DNA of 64,000 bases from Salimicrobium halophilum (GTDB taxonomy: Bacteria > Bacillota > Bacilli > Bacillales > Halobacillaceae). The position numbers and the translations under genes are program-made. The DNA is taken from the NCBI RefSeq assembly GCF_900100295.1, contig NZ_FNEV01000002.1, positions 310,001-374,000 on the forward strand, in the 5' to 3' direction. Each line of letters begins with the position of its first letter. Position 1 is the first letter of the stretch. The notes below the pieces were generated by a model that was given only the letters and a program-made list of their open reading frames with translations, was not told the DNA's origin and made no database searches. Shown piece after piece: positions 1-7,902 of this stretch.

Positions 1-49
1 AAACCCTTGATACATAGGTAGCGATTCATCCTTAGTATCGAGGGTTTTT
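1..49. terminator. Intrinsic terminator-like hairpin
   Basis: Arms at 1-13 and 35-47 pair over 13 bases with one G-T pair, and a T run follows at 45-49. It lies just past the stop of the minus-strand sortase gene. It also ends whatever enters from the left on the plus strand. Confidence 0.6.
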
Positions 50-57
50 GGATTTTG

Positions 58-687
58 TTACTTTTTCAATTCTGTATAAACGACAAGTCTGTCTTCTCTT
101 CCATTAATGGATTCGTTGAAATCTCCTTCGCAGGTAATGAGATTAAGGGCACTGCGATGGGAATACCCGAAAATGTCTTTGACCGGCGAATTCTTACGAT
201 TGTAGACTTCTTTTCCTATGACTTCGAAAGTCAGTGTCTTGCCCTCTTTATCTTGGACGTGGATTTCGTCTCCAGCTTCAAGCTTGTGCAAGTCATAAAA
301 AACCGCCGGATTGACGGTATCATCCACATGACCTGCGATGACAGAATTTCCGGCTGCTCCCGGTTTGGTCCCTGGCTCAAACCAGGCGACGTTTTCCATT
401 CCATCTGGAACTCCCATACGTCCTTGTTCATCGACTCCTACATGTTCTATATCTGCCTCAACATTGATGGCAGGAATTGAGAGGATAGAGGGAGTGATCG
501 CCTCCCGCTCATCTTTAATGATCGGTTCAGTATATTCCGTGCTCTTTTTCGTCACTGGTTGGATTTCTGTATTCTCTTCGGTCTGAGCTTGTGTTTTTTC
601 ATTTTCTGCACTTTCCGTATCTTCACCGGATGAGCTCATACATCCACTCAGTATTACAAGTATTAGCAACAATAAATATTTGTACAT
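58..687 (-). CDS. Class F-like sortase lipoprotein
   Basis: A 209-residue exported transpeptidase-like protein. The N-terminus is a lipoprotein signal with lipobox LSGC (Cys16), followed by an acidic, low-complexity linker (about 17-65) and a sortase domain. The sortase triad is visible: His120 in IAGHVDD, Cys186 in LITCEG and Arg200 in EDRLVV. I chose the ATG at 687 because AAAGGAGG lies nine bases upstream; a TTG two codons earlier would leave no spacing. No pilin or LPxTG substrate gene is nearby, so the substrate is unknown. Solitary class F sortases of this layout are common in Bacillaceae, and most have no known role. Confidence 0.85.
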   Translation of the reverse strand: MYKYLLLLILVILSGCMSSSGEDTESAENEKTQAQTEENTEIQPVTKKSTEYTEPIIKDEREAITPSILSIPAINVEADIEHVGVDEQGRMGVPDGMENVAWFEPGTKPGAAGNSVIAGHVDDTVNPAVFYDLHKLEAGDEIHVQDKEGKTLTFEVIGKEVYNRKNSPVKDIFGYSHRSALNLITCEGDFNESINGREDRLVVYTELKK

Positions 688-812
688 CTGCAAGAGCCTC
701 CTTTAAAAAGCATACGTAGGAGAAGCGTTGTTGGATCACATGAATTTTTGAAAAAGGTTCAGATGTGATTCAATGGGAAGAGAAGATATACAATCAAAAG
801 GAGGGAGAGTAG

Positions 813-1169
813 ATGGAGGTGTCGCACATAAGAGAATTGATAAGGTTGAAAAAGAGGCGTCTGATACATATCAATATACTATTTCTCCTGCTGGTACCAT
901 TGGCGACGTACGCAGGAAATCACATGAGTGGATTCAGGTTTGTCCTCTTGTTCACTATCATCGTCTGGATAGCCGCTGCTTACTATCTTTTCCTATATTT
1001 CACTGGCAAGAAAATAGGTTTGAATTCGTGGGTACGCCATGATGAATTGGAGCGATTTTACCAGGGGGAACGAAAGTGGAAGCGTAATAAGGTGAAAGAA
1101 ATAGTTTTCATTATTAGTCTTGCTGTTGCATTTACGATTTTTTATATAGTTTTTGAATTCGATTCGTGA
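813..1169 (+). CDS. Small membrane protein of unknown function
   Basis: A 118-residue protein with a basic N-terminus (IRLKKRR) and three hydrophobic segments near residues 20-35, 42-62 and 96-113. The middle is a charged loop, so it is an inner-membrane protein. An AAAGGAGGGAG ribosome site precedes the ATG. I do not recognise the family. Its first about 40 residues resemble the 48-residue protein encoded at 2343-2489 (shared RLKKR..LI..N..FL pattern), so the two look like paralogues, the second of them truncated. Confidence 0.7.
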   Translation: MEVSHIRELIRLKKRRLIHINILFLLLVPLATYAGNHMSGFRFVLLFTIIVWIAAAYYLFLYFTGKKIGLNSWVRHDELERFYQGERKWKRNKVKEIVFIISLAVAFTIFYIVFEFDS

Positions 1170-1261
1170 AAACAGGGGAACGGCGTCGTATTGATTGGAG
1201 GTTGGATCGGAGTGAACCTCGGGGAACTGATGAGAATCGGCTGGCTGTCCAGTGAAGAGAA

Positions 1262-1297
1262 GAGCGATTCACCCGAATAAAAGGGAATTGCTCTTTT
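1262..1297 (+). terminator. Intrinsic terminator
   Basis: Arms GAGC..ATTC.CCC (1262-1274) and GGGAATTGCTC (1283-1293) pair, followed by TTTT. The sequence is related to the terminator at 2501-2536, which also starts with an AGCGATTCA block. A 29-codon open frame (TTG 1191 to TAA 1280) runs into it but is too short to call. Confidence 0.6.
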
Positions 1298-1300
1298 GTA

Positions 1301-1852
1301 TCATATTCTCTTCCATTGTGATCTTTTCAACGTCATATTGAGCGAATCAATCCAGTCCCCTTGATGCTCCAGGTCATCCTTGTCGACACTTGTTACGGTG
1401 AATCCCAAAGACTCGTACACATGTATTGCTCTCGGGTTGAAAGCAAAGACGCTTAGAGTGATAGCGTGTAGATCCGTTTCTCTGAACGCGTAATCCAGGA
1501 GTAGTTTTGACGCTTCCGTTCCAAGGCCACGGTTCCGTCCATCAGGTCCTATCAGGATACGGAAGTTCATGGAATGGGTTTGTTCGTCGTACAAATTGAG
1601 AACGACTTCGCCCACAAGCATACCTGTTTCCTTATCGATCACAGCAAGATCCAGGCGGTCCGTCTGACTATTTCTCGTCTGGTACCAGTCCTTTGATTTC
1701 TCCTCTTCGAATGTGTCATCACTTCCTGTGTATTTCAGGACGACCGGGTCTTTCAGACATTTCGCAATAGCCGGGAAATCTTTCTTAAAGTGGAAAGGAC
1801 GTAGTGCCACTTTACACCCTTTGATAGTTGGTTTGTGAGATAAGTCAATCAT
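1301..1852 (-). CDS. GNAT-family N-acetyltransferase (RimJ/RimL type)
   Basis: A 183-residue acetyltransferase of the RimJ/RimL branch (Acetyltransf_3), which uses acetyl-CoA to acetylate an amine. The substrate cannot be told from sequence. The acetyl-CoA loop is seen as GRNRGLGTEA, followed by the usual LLLDYAF helix and a terminal NPRAIHVYESLGF block that is diagnostic of the family. A ribosome site AAAGGAAG lies eight bases before the ATG. The gene is monocistronic and divergent from the next acetyltransferase at 1935. Confidence 0.85.
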   Translation of the reverse strand: MIDLSHKPTIKGCKVALRPFHFKKDFPAIAKCLKDPVVLKYTGSDDTFEEEKSKDWYQTRNSQTDRLDLAVIDKETGMLVGEVVLNLYDEQTHSMNFRILIGPDGRNRGLGTEASKLLLDYAFRETDLHAITLSVFAFNPRAIHVYESLGFTVTSVDKDDLEHQGDWIDSLNMTLKRSQWKRI

Positions 1853-1934
1853 TGGATGAACTTCCTTTCCAGAATGATTTTTACAGTTTCCGTTTACTAT
1901 TGTACACTTTCCCTAACAAAAAGGAGAGAGAGAA

Positions 1935-2309
1935 TTGTATATAAGGTATTACAAAACAGAGGACTTCGAAGCGATCAATGGTTTGAATGAGAAAGAAGGC
2001 TGGAACACTCTGGCTGAGAATCCTGAACAGACTAAGGCAGCATGGCAGAATTCCAACGCCAGTTTTGTAGCTGTAGAAGATGGAGAAATCGTCGGGTATC
2101 TTCGTGGCATGACGGATACGGTGGTCACGTTCTTCATATGTGAGATGCTAGTGGCAGAAGAATATCGCAAGAAAGGAATTGGACAAAAACTGCTTTCTTA
2201 TGGTCGTAGAGAGTTTCCTGAGACGCGAACGGACGTGTTGGCGACGAGCACTTCCCGCGATTTTTATGAACAAAACGAATTCATACCGTTTTATGGTTTC
2301 CGAAAATGA
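1935..2309 (+). CDS. GNAT-family N-acetyltransferase
   Basis: A compact 124-residue GNAT protein. The central strand VEDGEIVGYLRG is followed by the acetyl-CoA-binding EYRKKGIGQKLL block, and the C-terminus carries a YEQNEFIPFYGF ending like other GNATs. The start is TTG at 1935, with AAAAAGGAGAG directly upstream; no in-frame ATG fits better. The substrate is unknown. It stands alone, upstream of a short membrane-protein remnant. Confidence 0.8.
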   Translation: MYIRYYKTEDFEAINGLNEKEGWNTLAENPEQTKAAWQNSNASFVAVEDGEIVGYLRGMTDTVVTFFICEMLVAEEYRKKGIGQKLLSYGRREFPETRTDVLATSTSRDFYEQNEFIPFYGFRK

Positions 2310-2342
2310 CACTTATAAGTCTGAAGGGAGAGGGAGGATTGA

Positions 2343-2489
2343 ATGGATAATGAGGAGTGGGACCTGGAGGAAGTCAAAAGGTTGAAAAAGAGAAACTTGA
2401 TTCAAGCTAACGTCATTTTCTTATTTCTGTTTATAGGTGTACCATACATAGCTTCTCATACAACGGTTTCGACAATGATGACTATATAG
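2343..2489 (+). CDS. Short membrane peptide, probably truncated paralogue of the 813 gene
   Basis: A 48-residue open frame (MDNEEWDLEEVKRLKKRN...) with GGGAGAGGGAGG upstream of its ATG. Its first 35 residues match the pattern of the 118-residue protein at 813-1169: acidic start, RLKKR, then a hydrophobic segment. It stops just after that segment. A different frame continues as an acidic tail ending EEEDSDSSE and stopping at 2517-2519, similar to an open-frame ending EEKSDSPE near 1280. A frameshift or decay of a longer gene is therefore possible. Confidence 0.45.
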   Translation: MDNEEWDLEEVKRLKKRNLIQANVIFLFLFIGVPYIASHTTVSTMMTI

Positions 2490-2500
2490 AAGAGGAGGAC

Positions 2501-2536
2501 AGCGATTCATCTGAATGAAGATGGGTCGCTTTTTTT
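2501..2536 (+). terminator. Intrinsic terminator
   Basis: AGCGATTCATCT (2501-2512) pairs with AGATGGGTCGCT (2519-2530) through wobble pairs, followed by a T run. Confidence 0.65.
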
Positions 2537-2637
2537 GCATCTTGGATTTGATTTTGGACCGGTCAGCAAAATGTAGTGGGGCTGTAGTATCACTTCTTAT
2601 ATAATGAAATCAGAAACAAAAGAGGGAGGGGTGTCCG

Positions 2638-3084
2638 GTGAAAATAAACGTGGAGATCGATGAAGAGTTGGAGCGGCTGGAGGTGCTGATCCGAGCGAAA
2701 GAGTGGGATGACGAAGTGAACAGGTTGATGGATCGCCTGAAAGAGAAGCGACGCTCGTATTTCAGCGGCACGAATGGCGAGACGCGTCACGTGTTCAAAC
2801 CGGAGGAGATTTTATATCTCTATACGGAAGACAAAACGGTGCTGGCGCGTACGGAAGATGGACGTTACCGGATGAAAGAAAGGCTTTATGAACTGGAAGA
2901 AGAATTGCCGGAAGAGCAGTTCGTCCGGCTTTCCAAGTCAGCGATCGCCAACCTCGACGCCCTTCAGAAATTCGAAGCGTCTTTCAATGGGACCCTTTGC
3001 GTCTATTTCAGAAATGGGGAAAAAGAGTACGTCTCGCGCCGGTATGTATCGGATATCAAGCAAAAAATCGAAGGGAAAGGATGA
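2638..3084 (+). CDS. LytTR-domain DNA-binding regulator
   Basis: A 148-residue cytoplasmic regulator. Residues 1-45 form a charged N-terminal extension, and residues about 48-146 are a LytTR DNA-binding domain (EEILYLYTEDKTVLART, FVRLSKSAIANLDALQ and YVSRRYVSDIK are typical blocks). There is no receiver domain. The start is GTG at 2638 after AGGGAGGGG, and a TATAAT box sits at 2600-2605. The next gene, seven bases on, is a DUF3021 membrane protein. This LytTR plus small-membrane-protein layout is that of the LytTR regulatory systems known from streptococci (HdrRM, BrsRM), in which the membrane protein holds the regulator inactive. Targets here are unknown; autoregulation is likely by analogy. 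Confidence 0.88.
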   Translation: MKINVEIDEELERLEVLIRAKEWDDEVNRLMDRLKEKRRSYFSGTNGETRHVFKPEEILYLYTEDKTVLARTEDGRYRMKERLYELEEELPEEQFVRLSKSAIANLDALQKFEASFNGTLCVYFRNGEKEYVSRRYVSDIKQKIEGKG

Positions 3085-3090
3085 AGACCA

Positions 3091-3501
3091 GTGCTTAAAA
3101 AAGTAGTATTCCAAAGTTTTGTCGGGATCTGTTTCGGTGCATTCGTTTCCGTGATGGTCTATTACGGTGTCTATCTGTTTGGAGGAATAGAATCGTTCGA
3201 AGCTCCTTTATTCATCAAGAATACGACAGCGAGTATTTTCTGTGGCTGGTTCTTCAGCGTCGGTGCGCTGATCTTCGCATTGGAGCACTGGAGTCTTGCG
3301 AAACGGACGGTTGTTCATTTTCTCATTGTAACTAGCCTATACTTTATTTTGGCGATTGGCGTGGGATGGCTCTCTCTCACTACGACACAATTGATACTGG
3401 GTGTACTATTTTTCCTCGTCGTCTACGGACTGATCTGGCTCAGTTGCTATGTCTACTTTTCTTATCAGGCGAAAAAATTGAATGACTCTCTGAATATGTA
3501 A
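3091..3501 (+). CDS. DUF3021 family membrane protein, partner of the LytTR regulator
   Basis: A 136-residue integral membrane protein with four hydrophobic segments (about 9-30, 43-62, 72-93 and 100-124) and a short cytoplasmic tail, which is the DUF3021 layout. The start is GTG at 3091, only six bases after the LytTR stop, so the two are co-transcribed. By analogy with BrsM and HdrM it probably restrains the LytTR protein at the membrane. The signal it senses cannot be read from sequence. Confidence 0.85.
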   Translation: MLKKVVFQSFVGICFGAFVSVMVYYGVYLFGGIESFEAPLFIKNTTASIFCGWFFSVGALIFALEHWSLAKRTVVHFLIVTSLYFILAIGVGWLSLTTTQLILGVLFFLVVYGLIWLSCYVYFSYQAKKLNDSLNM

Positions 3502-3527
3502 GGCCGGCGACTGCCGGTCTTTTATTT
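3502..3527 (+). terminator. Intrinsic terminator
   Basis: GCCGGC-GACT-GCCGGT hairpin followed by CTTTTATTTT, directly after the DUF3021 stop. Confidence 0.8.
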
Positions 3528-3687
3528 TGCTTACAGCGTATTTTGAAACGAAATGAGTTCCCTTTTCGTATTACTTGGGAGAGACAGCTTATGTGGTTTG
3601 CTTTTTTTATTATCGGATGCCGATTTGTGGTATTCTTGTAGTATATCGGATACATTTTGTCGAGAACGAAAAAGGGGCTGACGAACC

Positions 3688-4554
3688 ATGGATAACCTCT
3701 ACTCTTCTACGCTTGAGAATTTGGAACGGACGTTTATGCCGTACCTTTCCGAATATCAGCGTTACATCGATTTTCAGACGATGAGAGACATGAAGCAGGT
3801 CATCAAAGACAAGCGTCCTGTTTATTTTGATTTGGATATAGATGAACTGGTGGAAATGAACACGAGATATATTATGGACGTCTTCTGGAATGGAGTTTTC
3901 TTCACCGCGGTGATCCCTTCTTCGAATACGTTCAAGGGTACCATCGAAGTATATGGGAAACCTCCGAAGATGCTCCTTGGCCGATTCGAGAAGGAAGAAG
4001 GGGAGGACACCTTTTTCCCGACATTTTTAAAAGAAGAATTCACGAGAAGAAAAGGACTCGGAGATACCTTACGCGATTTTTCGAAGGTGCTGTATACGTA
4101 TCTGGATTCCTATGTGGAGCACCGGGCACGGTCCGGAGACGAGATAACTTCAGAGCATCCCGGCGAAGCGATTCTCGAAGGCTGGGATTTCCCGTTTCTG
4201 GACGGGCACCCTGATCTTAAGAAAGAGTGGGTGTCCTTGAAGAAACGCACGGTGACCCAGTTCAGGCGCATGGAAGAACTCGAAATCGAAGAACAATACG
4301 CCCTTGAAACGATGGTGGAGAAAGACGTGCCGGACTTCATCGAATCCTTCGAGCAGCTGTCTGTGGCGAATAAAGAAAGCCGCAAAGAGGAAGTATTCGA
4401 GACAATGAATGACCTTCATAAGTTTATCGCGAAGCTTGAGCGTAAAGAAGAAGAAGGCCATACCCGGAAATTCGCCAGAAGCAAAGGGATCATCGCGTCG
4501 AAGTACAACAAGGAAGACGAGAATTTCTTCTCCCGTAAGGAAAAAGATGTGTAA
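3688..4554 (+). CDS. Uncharacterised protein, partner of the TelA-like gene
   Basis: A 288-residue soluble protein without signal peptide or membrane segment. The first half is mixed and contains an extended FTAVIPSSNTFKGTIEVYGKPP stretch. The second half (about 185-288) is strongly charged and helical, with a lysine-rich end. AAAGGGG lies before the ATG. It lies about 30 bases ahead of the TelA-family gene and is very probably co-expressed. In Bacillus the TelA-like YaaN follows xpaC, but this protein has no XpaC-like membrane segments, so I do not transfer that name. Function unknown. Confidence 0.7.
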   Translation: MDNLYSSTLENLERTFMPYLSEYQRYIDFQTMRDMKQVIKDKRPVYFDLDIDELVEMNTRYIMDVFWNGVFFTAVIPSSNTFKGTIEVYGKPPKMLLGRFEKEEGEDTFFPTFLKEEFTRRKGLGDTLRDFSKVLYTYLDSYVEHRARSGDEITSEHPGEAILEGWDFPFLDGHPDLKKEWVSLKKRTVTQFRRMEELEIEEQYALETMVEKDVPDFIESFEQLSVANKESRKEEVFETMNDLHKFIAKLERKEEEGHTRKFARSKGIIASKYNKEDENFFSRKEKDV

Positions 4555-4583
4555 TCAACCAATCCTAGATAGGAGAGATGGAC

Positions 4584-5705
4584 ATGAGCGAACGTTCTTT
4601 TCATAAAGACAAGGAAGCGGAAATGAACCATCAGGATTTGAGAGAAGCGATGACGTTAATTGAAAAAGAAGATATTGACCGTTTGAACGAGGAAGCGGAA
4701 AATTACGCGGGTCGATTCGATTCTCCGCGCGATGAATCTTTGTCAGAAGTGATGAGAGAACTCGGCGATCTCGGTGAAAAAGAACAGCGTATCGCCGGGG
4801 AGACGATGGAAACGTTGAAACGCCCGGTGAACGATCTCATGACGAAAAGTAACAATGACATTCCACAGACATTGAGTGAGCTCGAAGCGATCGTGTCGGA
4901 CCTTGACCCGAAACGTACGGAAGGCAATGGTGTACAGCGCTTCTTCTATAAACTGAGCAAAAAGCAGCCGATCGACCGCTATATGAAGAAGTACGAAACG
5001 GTCGACTCGAAGATCGATACCGTCGTCCGCAGCCTGCTTGCAGGAAAAGATCGCCTCGAAGAAGACAGCGTCGAGCTGCAGATGATCAAAGAGAATGCCC
5101 AGCAGCGGATCTACGACCTGGACAAGCAGATCTACCTCGGGAAGAAACTGTTCGAGCTTTTGAAAGAAAAAGAAGCGACGGGCGAATATGATCTGGCGCT
5201 GCTTACCGAAGGAAAAGAGAAAATCATCACGCGTACGAGGAACATGACGCAGATGAAGAGTGTGCTGCACCAGAGTATTTCATCCGTGGATATCATCAAG
5301 AAGAATAATGAAAAGCTGAAGGAATCGATCCGTAACGCGGTCACCCTGACGAAGAATATCATCACCGTTTCCGCTTCGATCCAGCTGGCTTTGAACAATC
5401 AGCGGAAAGTAATCGACACGGTGAACGGCGTCAACAAAGCGACGGAGGAAATGCTGTTGTCGAACTCCCGCAATCTGAGAGAGAATGCGGAAGAGACGAC
5501 GCAGATGATGGAGAATCCGGCCATCAGTATGGAAGCTCTCCAGGAGTCGTTCGATAACGTATTCGAAGCATTGAAGACGACGGAGCAGTCCTCCGAGCGG
5601 ATCATCGCTTCGAGTGAGCAGTTCATCGAAGAGATGGATGCACTGAATGAAAACGTACGGAAAAAATTATCACAGACGTCTACCCAACGAGCGCTTCGAG
5701 ACTGA
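4584..5705 (+). CDS. TelA/KlaA-family (toxic anion resistance) protein
   Basis: A 373-residue, almost wholly alpha-helical protein of the TelA family (PF05816; relatives YaaN and YceH of Bacillus). The family is named for tellurite resistance, but its biochemical role is unclear; members are linked to envelope or anion stress. Conserved blocks are KLSKKQPIDRYMKKYE (about 126-141), IKENAQQRIYDLDKQIYLGKKLFE and the Ala/Ser/Asn-rich TVSASIQLALNNQRK block. I chose ATG 4584 because AGGAGAG is seven bases upstream; ATG 4578 would abut it. It ends at a strong terminator. Confidence 0.88.
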   Translation: MSERSFHKDKEAEMNHQDLREAMTLIEKEDIDRLNEEAENYAGRFDSPRDESLSEVMRELGDLGEKEQRIAGETMETLKRPVNDLMTKSNNDIPQTLSELEAIVSDLDPKRTEGNGVQRFFYKLSKKQPIDRYMKKYETVDSKIDTVVRSLLAGKDRLEEDSVELQMIKENAQQRIYDLDKQIYLGKKLFELLKEKEATGEYDLALLTEGKEKIITRTRNMTQMKSVLHQSISSVDIIKKNNEKLKESIRNAVTLTKNIITVSASIQLALNNQRKVIDTVNGVNKATEEMLLSNSRNLRENAEETTQMMENPAISMEALQESFDNVFEALKTTEQSSERIIASSEQFIEEMDALNENVRKKLSQTSTQRALRD

Positions 5706-5722
5706 AGCGCTCGTTTGTTTTG
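5686..5722 (+). terminator. Intrinsic terminator overlapping the TelA stop
   Basis: A perfect stem, AACGAGCGCTTC with GAAGCGCTCGTT, has a six-base loop and is followed by TGTTTT. The TelA stop codon lies inside the stem. Confidence 0.85.
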
Positions 5723-5730
5723 GAGGAATA

Positions 5731-6262
5731 GCGAGCCACTCAAGCCGGAGAACTTGGCCTGAGTGGATCGGTAATTTGAAAGCGCCCCGTTCAGAGCCGC
5801 ACCTGGAGCGTGAGTGGGAGGCAAACGGGTTAGCTGGACACTCGGAGGAGCTCTGCCTCCTTGAACGGGACGCAAGTGCATCTAAGAACTTCATCAATTC
5901 TTCAAGAGCTAAAGCGAGCCACTCAAGCCGGAGAACTTGGCCCGAGTGGATCGGTAATTTGAAAGCGCCCCGTTCAGAGCCGCACCTGGAGCGTGAGTGG
6001 GAGGCAAACGGGTTAGCTGGACACTCGGAAGAGTCTTGCCTCCTTGAACGGGGCGCAAATGCATTCAAGAACTTCATCAATTCTTCAAGAGCTAAAGCGA
6101 GCCACTCAAGCCGGAGAACTTGGCCTGAGTGGCTCGGTAATTTGAAAGCGCCCCGTTCAGAGCCCCACCTCGAACGTGACTGGGAGGCAAACGGATTAGC
6201 TGGACACTCGGCAGAGCCTTGCTTCCCTGAACGGGGCGCAAGTGCATCTGAGAACTTCATCC
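5731..6262. repeat. Three tandem 183-bp repeats (third incomplete)
   Basis: Copies begin at 5731, 5914 and 6097, each with GCGAGCCACTCAAGCCGG. The period is exactly 183 bases (61 codons), so both strands stay open across the array (plus frame to 6285, minus frame 5670-6260). Each copy can fold: CCACTCAAGCC pairs with GGCCTGAGTGG, and GCGCCCCGTTCA pairs with TGAACGGGGCGC, with an inner GGAGGCA/TGCCTCC helix. No ribosome site or plausible start supports either frame as a gene. I treat it as a repeat, possibly a structured RNA. Nothing else is seen from 6263 to 6427. Confidence 0.85.
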
Positions 6263-6427
6263 CTGATTATGCGACAGTTTTCTAACAGCACAGGCGGCAA
6301 ACTACAGCATAACTTTCCTCATCAAACAAAATACAATCATCAAAAGAAAAAAATGCCGCATAACATAAGTTATCCGACACCTTCTCAAATCCACGCGCCA
6401 AAACTACCTCATATCCCACTAAGAACA

Positions 6428-7006
6428 TCACCGCGATACGAACTTATTCCCCGTCACCCAGAACCTCCACGGAAAATCGCGCGCTTCCTCCGAGTTCTCG
6501 ATTCCAATCCGGGGCCCGACGGAAATATCCTCAGGTATAAACCCTTTGGCGATATAAAGCGGCGGCTCCCCGTACAGGTGACCATAGTCCGATTTGACGA
6601 TGCCCAAAGCTTTCGTAAGCTTCCCAGGTCCGTTCGTCAGATCTTTTTCTTTCTTATCCCCGCGACGTTCATACATCAGGTCAATCCCCTGCACTGGTTC
6701 TACGGCACGAATCAGAATCGCTTCGGGTTCTCCCGCTTCTCCTGACACGACATTCACCAAACAATGGGTGTGCATGACGTACGTATAGGCGTACCCCGCT
6801 TCGCCGAACATCACTTCCGTCCGCTTCGTCCGTTTGTAATCATAGCTATGCGCGGCTTTGTCGACCGCTCCGATATACGCTTCCGTTTCTACGATATAGC
6901 CGGAAGCGACTCCTTCTTCGGTTTCTTTTATCAATTCACAGCCGAGCAATTCCTCAGCCAGCTCAAGTGTCGGCTTTCCAAAAAATTCTTTAGGCATCCG
7001 TTCCAT
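6428..7006 (-). CDS. 3-methyladenine (alkylpurine) DNA glycosylase, AAG family
   Basis: A 192-residue base-excision repair enzyme of the AAG/MPG family (Bacillus YxlJ type). It removes alkylated or deaminated purines from DNA. The N-terminal FFGKPTLELAEELLGCELI block, the catalytic IVETEAYIG.DKAAHSY segment and NGPGKLTKALGI are all present. I chose ATG 7006 because GAGGTGA lies five bases upstream. The frame stays open much farther upstream, but that part has no family similarity and overlaps the promoter of the divergent ABC operon. Confidence 0.93.
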   Translation of the reverse strand: MERMPKEFFGKPTLELAEELLGCELIKETEEGVASGYIVETEAYIGAVDKAAHSYDYKRTKRTEVMFGEAGYAYTYVMHTHCLVNVVSGEAGEPEAILIRAVEPVQGIDLMYERRGDKKEKDLTNGPGKLTKALGIVKSDYGHLYGEPPLYIAKGFIPEDISVGPRIGIENSEEARDFPWRFWVTGNKFVSR

Positions 7007-7088
7007 TCGCTTCACCTCGAAAATTATCATATCATACGTCACGCCCGTGGGCACAGCGACATATGCTGAGGTGTAGGAGGGGTGTGGG

Positions 7089-7892
7089 ATGAGTGAGTCA
7101 AAAGCGATCCAGCTTGAAAAACAGGAGTGGAGACGACAGCGGCGCCAGGAACGATGGAAGCAGCTCCTCACGATTGCTTCTCCGATTTTCCTTCTATTGG
7201 TCTGGGAGTTTCTATCGCGTACCGGACTGGTGGATGCGAGATTCTTCCCGCCACCGACCGCCATCATCGGCACGTTCTTATCGATGGCAGCAAGCGGAGA
7301 GTTATTCTCGCATATCGGCATCTCTCTGTTCCGCATTATCGCAGGATTTCTTCTCGGGGTCATACCGGCCATTTCGCTCGGACTTCTCATGGGATTGTAC
7401 AGTCCGCTCCGTCACTTCTTTTCCCCACTCATCATGGCACTCATGCCCATCCCGACGCTGGCCTTACTCCCGATCATCCTCATCGTTTTCGGAGTGGGGG
7501 AAACGTCGAAAGTCGTCACTATTGCAGGAAGTGTCTTTTTCCCTGTCATTATCAATACGGTTGCAGGAGTCGTGAATATCGACCGGATCTATCTCGATGT
7601 GGCAAGGAACTACGGGGCCTCGTCGAAAGACTTTTTTCTGAAAATCGCGCTGCCGGGAAGTCTGCCGGTGATGATGGAAGGCGTGCAGATGGGGCAGGCG
7701 ATTGCCTTACTGACGATTGTCGCGGCTGAAATGATGGGAGCGAATGCCGGCATCGGATACCTGATCTGGACGTCGTACAAAGCATTTCTGCTGAAAGAAA
7801 TGTTCGTAGGCCTGATGCTGATTTCCTTATTCGGATACTTATTTTCTCTATTGCTGAAAGGCATTCAGGCGAAAGTCGTTCCATGGAAGTGA
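7089..7892 (+). CDS. ABC transporter permease (SsuC/TauC/ThiX type)
   Basis: A 267-residue membrane subunit of an importer. A charged cytoplasmic N-terminus (1-23) is followed by about six membrane segments. The EAA-like coupling loop appears as VARNYGASSKDFFLKIALPGSLP (about 171-193), which contacts the ATPase. AGGAGG lies eight bases before the ATG. First gene of a three-gene importer: permease, ATPase, binding lipoprotein. Family members import aliphatic sulfonates, taurine, nitrate or pyrimidine precursors. I cannot choose a substrate. Confidence 0.9.
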   Translation: MSESKAIQLEKQEWRRQRRQERWKQLLTIASPIFLLLVWEFLSRTGLVDARFFPPPTAIIGTFLSMAASGELFSHIGISLFRIIAGFLLGVIPAISLGLLMGLYSPLRHFFSPLIMALMPIPTLALLPIILIVFGVGETSKVVTIAGSVFFPVIINTVAGVVNIDRIYLDVARNYGASSKDFFLKIALPGSLPVMMEGVQMGQAIALLTIVAAEMMGANAGIGYLIWTSYKAFLLKEMFVGLMLISLFGYLFSLLLKGIQAKVVPWK

Positions 7893-7902
7893 GGGGAGAA
7901 GG

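Noticed and set aside
5647-6285. A 212-residue plus-strand and a 196-residue minus-strand reading frame across the triple repeat
   Set aside because: Both exist only because the repeat period is a multiple of three. Neither has a ribosome site, and the plus frame begins inside the TelA gene.
7007-7390. N-terminal extension of the alkyladenine glycosylase frame to 320 residues
   Set aside because: The extension lies antisense to the ABC permease gene and its promoter and has no family similarity. A good ribosome site supports the start at 7006.
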